Assembly (NCBI RefSeq): GCF_003473485.1
Contig: NC_053044.1
Span: 55,406,091-55,470,090, forward strand
Source: Medicago truncatula
Taxonomy: Eukaryota; Streptophyta; Magnoliopsida; Fabales; Fabaceae
Direction of reading: 5' to 3'
Length of the DNA: 64,000 nucleotides
Made by a program: the position numbers and the translations under genes. The notes below the pieces were generated by a model that was not told the origin of the DNA, did no database searches, and worked only from the letters and a program-made list of their open reading frames with translations. This document shows positions 48,345 to 58,699 of the stretch, one piece after another; position 1 is the first letter of the stretch, and each line of letters starts with the position of its first letter.

Positions 48345-51300
48345 TTAAGTTGGAGGTCCTTCTAAACGAATATAATCATATAAAATTCCTACAAAAGGAC
48401 CATCCTTGGTAGCTTGCGTTAGAAAGATGGTATTGTTCCCCTTCACAAGAAGACTGCCTTGTACATCAATGTTGTATAACCAGTACAGCCCGTGAATTCC
48501 ATGCCTTGCTATTGTATTCTCCTTTCCAATAACCCCAGTTGAAAATAAAGGCGGACTTGTTGCATCTAAATTGTTTATGCGAATCTAGCATTCCAAAATT
48601 AAAGAAAAATATATGTAATTAGTAAGATAAATGCTTATGTAGTTAGTAAGTAGCTACTATTATTTCTTATATCAAAAGAATAATTGTTATGCCTGTAGCT
48701 CCGCATAATGTACAGATGCCAAAGCTAGTCGCAATTTGTAGGTTCCTTTTGTATTCACTGAATCAAGATTGAAATTAATTCGCCATGTGGTTCCTTGGTA
48801 AGTGTTGTTGTCTTTCTTCCTGCAAATTAGTAAGGGAAGCTAATTGAGACAATTATTAGAGAGGATCGAGTTTGCCATAACACTTGTGCATTCATGCATG
48901 ATACAAAGTTCACCGGTGTGAGATGACGGTAATAGTTTGACTTTGTAATCTTAGGAGACGAAGTTCAAAAATATTCGGCGACATTTGTTAAAATGATCGC
49001 TAATATTCGGCTACATTTTTTTTGTATAAAAGTGTGGCAGGGGGTCAGGATGGAGGCTAATTGGTTGACATTGGCAAAAGAAAAGGCAAAACAAACCTGG
49101 TGACCTGAGCAAAAAACCAATCTTTTTTGTAATCACTAATGCCAACAGTGTAAACTAGGTCTTCATTTGGATACAGATCAGCATATCTCTCCCACAAGCC
49201 ATATTGCCTAAACCTGTAAATTATAAATAGGCTCATAAAGTTTTTCCTTATGTTTTCCAAAAAATAAGGCTCAAGTGATAATATTATTTGACAAAAAAAA
49301 AACAACGCATTAGCGAGATTAATAATATTATTGGATAAAAAAGATCAACGCATGAGGTAGATTAATCTTTGATTTGAACACAAAAAATGTACAATGTGCA
49401 ATTCTACAACTCTTATACCTGTCTGAATGGTTGACATAAAGTCTGTTCACGTACAAGGGATTTGGATCAGGAACATAGAACTCAGCAGCTGAGCGATCAG
49501 GGATGCCTATTTCCCACAGTGTAGGGCCATGTCTTGGTGGCTCATAAACAAGCTCACCCACATTAATTTCAGAACCTATGTCACACATTTGCCAAATGAG
49601 TATTGAGTTTAGAATAGCAGTAGTACTAGGTCTAGTATCATTTGGAACTTAGGAAAAACTTCATAAATCATTACCCGAGGTTATGTTAATGATATTGTTA
49701 CATTGATAATCACCGATGAATCCATTGACCCACGAATACAAATTATAGTCACCAGGAAGTACATTAATTATTGAGAAATAGCCTTTATCATCGGTAATGG
49801 TCCAAAATTGATAGCCCTGTTACGAAATAATAAAAAGGTATCAGATATCATGTGTCCCTATACTAGTAGTAGTATTTATTCAAATGGTACAAGAAGGAAA
49901 TGGTTAATTAAAAAGGTTACCTTGTATTCTCTTTGCCAAGATCCAACATCTCCTGGGGCTGCTAATCCCACATAAGCACCACTGACTGGGACGAATGCAT
50001 CCCTGATGTACCTATACAAGTTTAGTAGTGAACCGTGATGTACCTATATTTGAGTCATAATGTGATAAAACTTGGCAATATGATACCTACCTATCTCGGA
50101 CAAGCAATCTACCTTCAAATTTACCTCGTTGGGCAGATGAGAGGAAGTCCTCAGAAGCAGGAAAAGTATAGGGCCAGCTTTCAACTTCATTCACCATCTG
50201 CAATATGTATTTTTTAAAATTTAATTGAATTAAATAAAACTAAAGCTTAATAATTGTCACAAATTGATTGTGGCAGGCGGCATAGCCTAACCTGTTGTTT
50301 GGCGTCCTCCCAAAGCTTGATTGGGCTAAAACCATCAGAGTTGGAATTAAGGTATATGAATATTGGACCAAAGACTTTCTTCCATGGTTCATTTTCTCCA
50401 AATTTCATGATAAGATCTGCCCCTGAATAATGTGTGCTATGAAATACCTGAATCACAAGGGTGGTTTACCAAATAAATAAGAAGAACTCATAAAACACGC
50501 CAAATTTAAATAAAAAAAAAAAAAAACTCACAGAGAGCATGGTGGGGCCCAGGTGAGAACCAAGATATTGTTTTAAGGGCCCAGCAGATCTGAACTCATA
50601 GCTAGGCGTAATTAGCCAGCATCCAGTGGAATCTGATGATGAATCAATGGAAATCCAACCATGAACTTGGTTACTTCGACTCTCACATGCGTACTCATAC
50701 TTATCATCCACCTGCTTTCAAATACAATACTTACTATTTCCCTTTCAAATTCAAAATATATATATACTTGAAATACCTCTCCTTTGAACTCTGGCTCCAC
50801 CGGATTGACAAGGCGGACAGCCTCTGGGTAAGCCAAAACTTGGCCTCTAGGAGGTAAACGATCATCAGGTAGAGGCATAAATCTTTGTCTATTGTCAGCT
50901 ATAGCCATGTAATTGAACCTTTTCAAATAAATAAATATTGAAACAATTGAATGCATGGTTTGGTTTTGCTTTCTAATTTTCTAAATCTCGGAAGAAAAAA
51001 AAAAAAACAAAAATTCTTACTTGTCTTTCCTAAGCTTGAAAGCAACCCTAGTATTGTCAAGATCAAAGGCAGGCCATTCCTTCAAATGATCGTAAATGGC
51101 ATACGTGTAGAATCCGGATGAACCACGAAGCATTATAAACCTACGTATGTATAGATTTTCCTCATTTTTATTATTTATTTTACTTGAACTAATTTAAAGT
51201 TTGCTCCTAAAGCAGCAGGGTAACCAATAAACCTTTTATCAATATTGAGTGGCGCAAGCTTTCCTTCAAGAGATAAATTCCATGTTCTAGTGAAAGATAG

Positions 51301-52160
51301 CTCTACTTGTTCTTCACTTTCCATTATCACCCTCATATTTGTCGTTTCCAGCCTTTCAAACATAATAATAATAATAATAATAATAATAATTCATTTTGGT
51401 ACATTTAATCAAATTTAATTAATAGGACAAGGTCCGTGAATCATACATACATACATGCATACCTGTCCAATTTACCCTTTCCCTTTGCACCTTTTTTTGT
51501 TCTTTTTTCCCCACCTTGATCCCAAACAATATCCCAATACCTACAATTTCATTGGTAAACCAAAACACCAAGAACGTAATAATAAGTTGAAATTAAGTTG
51601 TTGTACGTACCCTCTATCAGATTCGTGGTTATTAATTTCGAGCAAATTATCGAGTCCATTATATTGAATTCCAGTAACACATCCTTCTGGGTTTGATATA
51701 TTGACTTGTACTATGTCATTATCAATTACCACCTAAACAGAACAAAAAAAATATACAACATATTTTATTCTAAGTTCATTGCCTTAGAAATGTTATCCTA
51801 AAAGATCACTTTTAAATAAAAATAATAAAACATATACTTAAAAGAAGTGGATTACATAGTTTTCTTGAATATCCAATCGCACCCCTGGAGATTACATACT
51901 ATAAATTAGTCACATGAAATGTTCCCATTCAGCTAATATTTATTTTCATAATATAGATTAAATCCTAGTGCAGCTATTCTTTTAATGCGGATAAAATGAA
52001 ACGCAAGAACTGTGTAAAAGTCATTGAAAACCTCGTATCAGAGAGAATTTTGGTAACAAAAAGTAAAATATATAAAAAAAAGAGAAAGAGAAAGAGAGAA
52101 CAAACCAAGAACCAGGATGAATTGTAACATCAAAAACAGGAAAAGATTGTGGAAGTCCAT
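48345..52160 (-). CDS. Rhamnogalacturonan endolyase 1 (PL4 family), 15 exons, about 648 aa
   Basis: A secreted pectin-degrading enzyme that cleaves the rhamnogalacturonan I backbone by beta-elimination in the cell wall. Exons: 52160-52113, 51732-51611, 51540-51463, 51352-51233, 51140-51021, 50918-50777, 50711-50532, 50447-50292, 50197-50091, 50011-49921, 49816-49675, 49575-49419, 49213-49097, 48819-48693, 48584-48345. The hydrophobic start MDFHNLFLFLMLQFIL acts as a signal peptide. The lyase domain runs from VVIDNDIVQV, with GCVTGIQYNGLDN and LRGSSGFYTYAIYDHLKEWP. The FnIII-like part (about 345-435) has GAYVGLAAPGDVGSWQ. The CBM-like C-terminus has HGPTLWEIGIPDR and GIHGLYWLYN. The first exon is short and its donor is my least certain junction. 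The next-to-last intron has a GC donor. Confidence 0.93.
51364..51393. repeat. ATA/AAT microsatellite in lyase intron
   Basis: About ten AAT units in the intron before the exon at 51352-51233, close to the acceptor site. Trinucleotide arrays of this type are often length-variable. Confidence 0.85.
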
Positions 52161-52931
52161 TGTTCTTTGTTCAACCGTAATCTTTCTCTTTCTATGAAAA
52201 CTTTGCTTGACGACAAATATTACTTTCAGATTCTTTGAATTAATTTGTATATTTGTATGACACAACAGCTTCTTTATATATCTCCATATATGCAAACTTC
52301 ATCAAAACGTTTTCTGCAAAAGCGAATTTCAATTGCTTTAGGAGAATGAAATTTGATTTTGCATAAATTTATAGAAAGTGTGTTATTGCACATTTAATGA
52401 ATTTTAAGACATTGCATGTGAAAGCAAACATTAAACATAATTTTAATTCATACCTAATAAAACATAATAGAATGTTAATGATTTTTTTTTCCTAAGATGC
52501 ATGCACTCAGTCACATTTTTGCAGCTGATACACTACTTTTCAGAATATAATAAAATTTGAATTGTTAATTAAAATCATATTTTGGACTATGAATAATTAG
52601 AGAATAAATTGTTTCTATGTCTTTATAAAAAATAAAATAAAAATACCAATAAACCATGAGTGGTAAATTTGTATAATTTGAACAACTAATACTTAATGTT
52701 TAAATCAGCATGACTTGGTGATGAAGGTGGTGGCTATTAGGTGTGGTTTGACAAGAGAAGCATGTGGCAGGTAGGAAGAAGGGAGAAGCAAGAGTCTAAA
52801 TGGAAATTAAATTAGGAATTAACTTGATTTGGTAATCGAGGGAATAAAGGTTCGGTTAAGCAAGCTAAATCATATAGATAAAATGGAGGAATGAAGGTAA
52901 CGATAGGCTAACTAATAAGCATAGTCATGTG
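52161..52931. promoter_or_regulatory. Rhamnogalacturonan lyase 1 upstream region
   Basis: The 771 bp between the lyase start codon and the MULE left end. Only this stretch of promoter remains in its original position. A TATA-like TATATATCTCC on the minus strand lies near 52275. No gene. Confidence 0.45.
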
Positions 52932-53082
52932 GGATTTGGATCCTCAGCTGCAGTATCTTCTGCTGCAATGTCTACGGCTAAATCTGAGCCATTGGATTAA
53001 ATAAATAATTAATTAAAATAAATAATAATAAAAATATGAAAACTGCCCAATTACATCATGTCGTGCGCGCGTTATTTTGTTT
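52932..53082 (+). repeat. MULE left terminal inverted repeat
   Basis: 151 bp, matching 58538-58688 in reverse complement with two differences (CTACGGCT against CTACTGCT; CTGCCCAA against CTGCTCAA). It ends in a GTGCGCGCG word, and homology stops after TTATTTTGTTT. Confidence 0.95.
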
Positions 53083-54164
53083 TCGAATGGCAAACAAGAA
53101 CACACAACTCAGTGAGTGAGAATGACAAAATCTTCAAAAATCAGATACACCGTCTCTTTCAACAATCACCTATTCAAACCCCTAAATTTCTTTTGGGTGC
53201 GGTATGTGCCGATTCAAGTTGCGAAACGCGATTTGAAGAACCAGGGATCAAAATTTTCATCGTTGAGTGATCAGTGGTCCTCTATTCAATTCTCATCATC
53301 TCACTTCTCATCTTTCTTGCGGTTCAAAATCTGGCATATACATGTTATTGGGTTCTGTGAATTGGGTTAAACCGGGAGATAAGTTTTTCAGGTTTTAACA
53401 TTGATAAAACTAAAAAGAAATTTTGTTAGAAATCACTGCTTAGTGCTTCCTATAAAATGGATAAGTTATTGAGTGTGGCTCTGTGTGTTTTGCTATGTGC
53501 TTTGAGGTGGATGGTGAATTGGTGAGTAATTTTACTAAGGAGTCACAAGTGATTTTAACTAATATTTCTTCTGCAATTTTCTGGTATTGGTGGCTTAGCT
53601 TTAAAATTGCCTCAGTCTCAAATTCGGACAATTATTAGAATTGTTTTTGGAGGATGATCGCATTTTTCATTGAGTTCGAGTTGGACATCCACATCTCAAG
53701 CCATGCTCTTGTCATAGGATTATGTTTGTATTTTGCCATGTGAGTTGTTGGGTTGCAATTAGATTTATTGGCTTTACTGGATTTTGTACTGCATTTAGGA
53801 GGTTTTTTTAGTAAAAGTTAGTTCTCCTTAAATAGAAATATGGTCATTGGGTAATGGAGCAAGTTGTGTGGACTTATTATGCATGCCTTGTGGCTTGGTA
53901 GAGTTTGGTTTGGTTAGTGCATACTAGTTTGTAGGATTTGAAAGTGCAAAAGAGATTGTACAAAACTGTTATTAAGCCTTTATTTTTTTGAACATGTACT
54001 GGTTTGGAGTATTATATCATGTTGCTTGGATTTTAAATTAAAAAACTTATTTTAATGACGGTACAAACTCATTTTAGAGAAGTTAAAACAATATAACTTT
54101 TGATTATTTAAAAAAAAATACATTATTAAATTCATTTCTTTTTTACTTTTGGAAGTCACGGAAT
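53083..54164. other. MULE interior, left part, function unknown
   Basis: About 1.1 kb between the left terminal repeat and the RNase H-like ORF. Frames of 60-84 codons near 53058-53370 on the plus strand have no recognisable domain. It may be leader or intron-like sequence captured with the ORF that follows. Confidence 0.4.
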
Positions 54165-54180
54165 ATGCAAATTTGGCAAA

Positions 54181-54774
54181 ATGTGTCGGAAACCTGTCAA
54201 GTTATTTTTGAATGTGCGCGTAAGTTGTTACAAGGATGGAAGGAAGCATATATGTGTAAAGCTAGGCTGGGGGAGGGCGAACAACACCGTATCAGCCGAC
54301 AGGAGCAGCAGTTCAGTGCTGGGAGAGGGCGAACAGCAACCTGCTATGCGTGCTGTCAGCACCATATCAGCTGGCGGCAGCAATTCCACACAGCAGCAGC
54401 ACATCAGGTGGCAGAAACCAGGCACGGGAAGGCTTAAGTGTAATGTTGACGTGGAATTCACGAGATCCTTGAATGTTATTGGTGTTGATATGTTTATAAG
54501 GGACGAAGCTGGACAGTTTGTGGCAGCCAAGACGCTACGGTCTGGTCCTATATGTGAATCGGGTATAGGTGAAGCTTTGGGCCTCTCATACGCTATCCAA
54601 TGGGTACATGAGCTGAAACTCACTAATGTCGACTTTGAGATGGATGCCAAAAGGGTTGTAGATTATTACAATAAGGTAAGCAATGATATATCTGAATTCA
54701 GCGCAACCATTGATGATTGTAGACGTCGATGTTGTTATTGGTTTGAAAACTCTAAGACAAAAAGAGCTGCGTAA
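54181..54774 (+). CDS. RNase H-like ORF inside the MULE, 197 aa (captured?)
   Basis: The second half is an RNase H fold of the plant LINE / RVT_3 type: WQKPGTGRLKCNVDVEF (77-93), RDEAGQFVAAK (107-117), GEALGLSYAIQWVHEL (130-145), FEMDAKRVVDYYN (152-164). The acidic residues D90, E131 and D155 fall where RNase H puts its catalytic triad. The usual last block (RRQAN-VAH-LAR) is missing; the frame ends YWFENSKTKRAA. The first 75 residues are low-complexity (Ser, Gln, Gly). An overlapping frame from 54165 encodes IWQNVSETCQVIFECARKLL, which looks like the natural linker of this domain, so a frame change separates linker and domain. Likely a piece taken from a LINE or LINE-derived gene. Expression unproven. 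Confidence 0.6.
   Translation: MCRKPVKLFLNVRVSCYKDGRKHICVKLGWGRANNTVSADRSSSSVLGEGEQQPAMRAVSTISAGGSNSTQQQHIRWQKPGTGRLKCNVDVEFTRSLNVIGVDMFIRDEAGQFVAAKTLRSGPICESGIGEALGLSYAIQWVHELKLTNVDFEMDAKRVVDYYNKVSNDISEFSATIDDCRRRCCYWFENSKTKRAA
54260..54415. repeat. GC-rich internal duplication in the RNase H ORF
   Basis: The words GGGAGAGGGCGAACA(G)CA / GGGGGAGGGCGAACAACA and the words ACCGTATCAGCC / ACCATATCAGCTGG each occur twice, about 65-75 bp apart, within otherwise AT-rich DNA. This short duplicated, GC-rich insert is what separates the linker frame from the domain frame. Confidence 0.6.
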
Positions 54775-55394
54775 GGGCCACCTATATGTTAATTATACAA
54801 AAACAGCTGCTCCCGTATAACAAAAGAACGCATACCCCTTCCTCATAATTCACATAGAAAAAACTTAGACAAAAAACTCCAGCAAGGCTGCCACCCCCCA
54901 ATACCATACCATTACCTACACTACTGTTTGAAAGAAAAACAAACCAAAAGCCATAGCAGCCAACATCCGTGCATGACCAGCCCTTGAAGCATGAACTGGA
55001 AAAAAACCACCCCACAAACAAAACCAAAGACAACTACTGCACCTTCAATTTGTGTGAGTGTGTCCAAATGTTTTACATTTGTGGTTTCCACACAAGTATT
55101 CATCCTCATTTTATACTTTGGTTCTAATTATAACAATATAGAATTCATTTACTTTTGTAAACAAGAAAAGCAAATGGATGTTTTACTTGCATTGACATTT
55201 GACAGCACCTAATCAAACAACAAAGAAATAGTACAATAATTGTAAAAGGGGCTTATGTAAAGCAACACCTAATTAAAAATTCATGATAACACTTAAATAA
55301 CTAATCAAAAATAGCAGCTAATAAAAAAAAAAAACTCATGTCAACACTGAATTTGTATCATAAGCTCTTCAACATCTCGATACAACTATGGGCC

Positions 55395-57995
55395 TCAATT
55401 CAAGTCTCTGGTACCATCATCAAGTTGCTCCTATAATTTAAAAAATGCAAATTAATATTATATATATAGATTTGAAAGTGAATCGTATAATTTGAAATTT
55501 ACCATCAATAAGCTAGTAAAACTAGCAACACCGAATTGACTAGAAGTTCCATCGTCTCCCTACATAAAACCCAAAATAATTTAAACACTAAACATAGTTA
55601 AGGTCATTCACAAATTCAAATTGTTATTAGCTAACCATAGATGGTTGATTGTATGCATTATTAAGCCATATAGGTGCACTTGTAATTGACGATGCAAATG
55701 GTTGTTGACGTTGTAAATCACTAGTGTTGGACACAACATATTGCTTTTGACTTTGTGGAACACTTATGTTTGACACTTCATCCCGCCTCTTTATATTTTT
55801 GGAACCCTGCTTACCTTTGTTCTTCTACACGAAAAAAAGGAATATAAAGGTAAGCTTATGTAGTCAACAAAAACAAAAAATAAAACTAAATATATTAATA
55901 ATACCATAGGTTCTTGAATTTGTGAAGCAATGGACTTCGCACGTTTCTTTCTCTTGGCCAGTTTTGTTTCTACCCAACCTTTCCAACGTTTTGAACCCTT
56001 TGGACCTTCGTTGTTCTTAAACCCCTTTACTTGTGTTGCACAATCATTAGTAATTGATATCTCTTTAATATTGTTAGAGGTTCCATTCACTTGTTCACTA
56101 CTTATTTGCATATTTTGAAACTTTAGCATTTGCTCGTCCAATTCATCAGCAACTTCCTTAAGAAACTCAACAGCTTCTGGACTTCTACATCCTTCTGTGA
56201 CTATCCTAATAAAGCGGGGACAAATTTCCTTATAACATTGTGCTGGAGATAAATCCAAGTCTTCTACCACATGACTAACACCAATAGTTTGTGAAGCTCT
56301 ACTTCTTGCTATCTTTGTCCACCTCTTTAAAATATAAGGCTCAGGCACTGATGTAACGTCCATATGAATGAAGACTTTTAAGCAATGACAACAAAGTATG
56401 CCAAAGCTTTCAAATTTACGACAAGAGCAACAAATTGTATTCTTTTCCAAATCGAAGGTCACTTGCCATTCTCCCATATTCCTTTTCTTGGCAATAACAT
56501 AAGTAGATGATGATGTTTGTATGTCCATGCTTTTCACAAAGCATGCTTCAAACAACTCATACTCACGTTGGAATAAGTCGAAAATAGTAGGAGTATAAAG
56601 CTTGGACACTTGTTGCAAAATATCAGAATATGAGTTCTTCAGTCTTGGAATTTTTTGGCGTGCTTCAAATTCACACTTCAATTCTTTATACCGCTTTTCT
56701 TCTACAACATCTTCAAAACGCTCAAAAAATTTAATTAAATCCAAGTTCTTACTCATAAAATTTTTAATATCTGCATTCACACTTTCACTAAGTTGAGTGC
56801 TTCGCATCCCTAATGTCAAAGTCTTCTTCATGTAACAAGATGCCCATTTCTCCTTTATATTGTACATTCTTTGCAACCAATCATTTTTCTGAACACCATA
56901 CTTTATAAGGAGGGATGTCCAACCATCTTCAAATTGTTCTACATCTTCATAACCATACATGCATTTCTTAAAGTCACTAAGAAAATAAGATTCCCCCTTC
57001 ATTAAATTTCCTAAGTGTTTAATTCCATTTTGCATCAAGTGCCACGTACATAAACCATGGTAAGCTTCAGGCATAACCTCGGCTAATGCTTTTGCCATTG
57101 ATTTGGCTTGATCAGTAAAAACTGTTTGAGGCATTTTCTGCTTATGTGCTTCTAGAAATGTCTCAAATAGCCACTCGTATGACTCAGCAGTTTCGTCATA
57201 TAATAATGCAGCTCCAAAAATTACGGCTCCTCGATGGTGGTTAAATCCCGAGATGATTGCTAGTGGTCTGTGCGAACTATTTGTGCAATATGTTGAATCA
57301 AGAGAAACAACATCACCAAAATAACTGTAATCAACCAGCATCCTAGCATCTGCCCAAAACACATTGGTGATTTGATCTTCAATATCTAGCTGATAAGCAT
57401 GGTAGAAAGTTGGATTTTCTACCGTCTTTCTTTGAAAGTATTGCAATAAATAGCCGGCCTCCCCTTGTACCAAACTTCTTTCTCTTTTTTTCCGAAGATA
57501 ATTCTTTTGATCAAGACGTATAAAACCCAAGTTAGTTCTGCCTCCTACTTCTTTACTCAATAAATCAAACGATTTCTTTTGTTGTACACCGACACTATCA
57601 GCTAGTTCAATTTGTTGACAATGAATTTCAGAAACCTTTCGTTGAGACGACAACATATGAGTTGTTTCTGGCAAAAGTAACTCGTGGTTGTGGTCCTCCA
57701 CAAAATCATGCACCATCAATTTTCCATCCACATTCTTAAGTCCTAACCTTGCTTCACAATTTGTTCTGGTCTCTAGTCTTGGATTCTTTGTTTTATAATC
57801 TCGCTTGTCTGGCTTTCGCATGCCTTCTTTGCAGCAAACAAACCTACAAGAAGAAACTGAACCATCCTTTTTCCTGTGTGTATAATCTTTCCTCACTCCG
57901 AATCCAACCTTACCACCGTAAGTGTTCCAGAACTCCCAAGCATCTTCAAAGCTACAGAAAACCATATCTACTTTTGGCTTCCAATCTTCATTCAT
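55395..57995 (-). CDS. FAR1-type MULE transposase, 4 exons, 790 aa
   Basis: Catalyses excision and integration of the surrounding element. Exons: 57995-55905 (697 codons, open), 55824-55636, 55559-55503, 55430-55395; GT-AG introns, frames close, ending EQLDDGTRDLN. Order of parts: a FAR1 DNA-binding zinc finger (about 14-107; C50, C70-region and the terminal DHNHEL histidines); the MULE DDE nuclease with D233 in SLDSTY and D295 in VFTDQAK; the CTWH motif (316-319); and a candidate glutamate E404 in LSESVN. A SWIM zinc finger CSCRKFESFGILCCH (523-537) is followed by a Lys/Arg-rich nuclear-localisation-like stretch (about 670-690). Domesticated FHY3/FAR1 regulators share this layout, but the flanking terminal repeats mark this one as a transposon gene. 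Confidence 0.93.
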
Positions 57996-58537
57996 CTTGT
58001 ATCAAAAGTCTTAAAAATTCCTAAAAACAAAAAATGTATATCTTATTTGCGGTAGCCAAATGTATACCTTATTTAATTATAAATGAGTATAAACAATCTA
58101 AATTATCATCGTAAAAGAGTATATATAACTCACAAAAGAAACAATTATACATGAATATAAACAATCTAAATTAACGTAAAAGAGTATATATAACTCACAA
58201 AAGAAACATATATATAATATTTAATGTATCACATTTTAAAATCAATTCTCAACTCTGTTGGTTAGTTTTTTGTAATCATAAAAGTGAATGAGGACAAACA
58301 TGTGAAATAATTTGTTTCTTATATAAGTAATGAGGACAAGTAAGTGAAAAATATTACAAGTAAAAGTAATGGATCAGCATATGAAATTAGTTATGACCAA
58401 TGGAGAAAAAACAATAGACGTACCTGAGATTTGAGACAATCGAAAAAGTAAATAAGGGCAATTGAATATTAGTGTTCTTTGTGTTTTGGCACAAGCTAGT
58501 TAGTTTTTGCAGCAACGATGAATAACTTCCCTGGTAG
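57996..58537 (-). promoter_or_regulatory. Transposase upstream region with 68-bp tandem duplication
   Basis: 542 bp between the transposase ATG and the right terminal repeat. A unit of about 68 bp is present twice (from 58091 and from 58159): TATAAACAATCTAAATTA, CGTAAAAGAGTATATATAAC, CTCACAAAAGAAACA. Each copy has a TATA-like GTATATATA. It probably holds the promoter, with duplicated elements. Confidence 0.6.
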
Positions 58538-58688
58538 AAACAAAATAACGCGCGCACGACATGATGTAATTGAGCAGTTTTCATATTTTTATTATTATTT
58601 ATTTTAATTAATTATTTATTTAATCCAATGGCTCAGATTTAGCAGTAGACATTGCAGCAGAAGATACTGCAGCTGAGGATCCAAATCC
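58538..58688 (-). repeat. MULE right terminal inverted repeat
   Basis: Mirror of 52932-53082. In Mutator-type elements the terminal repeats hold the transposase binding sites and often promoter activity reading inward. Confidence 0.95.
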
Positions 58689-58699
58689 ATAGTCATGTG

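Larger units (their letters stand above)
52932..58688. mobile_element. Apparently autonomous Mutator-like element (FAR1 type), 5.76 kb
   Basis: Terminal inverted repeats of 151 bp (52932-53082 and 58538-58688) start GGATTTGGATCCTCAGCTGC and differ at two positions by my alignment. A perfect 11-bp duplication ATAGTCATGTG flanks it (52921-52931 and 58689-58699); Mutator-like elements usually make 9-11 bp. Inside are an intact FAR1-type transposase gene on the minus strand and, at the other end, an RNase H-like ORF on the plus strand. The near-identity of the ends and the open transposase point to a recent insertion that could still be mobile. It lies between two rhamnogalacturonan lyase genes. 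Confidence 0.93.

Noticed and set aside
54228-54650. 140-residue minus-strand frame in the MULE
   Set aside because: It is the antisense shadow of the RNase H-like ORF, which has recognisable motifs on the plus strand.
55395-57995. Domesticated FHY3/FAR1 light-signalling regulator
   Set aside because: Domain order fits, but the gene sits inside near-identical 151-bp terminal repeats with a target duplication, so it is a transposon gene.
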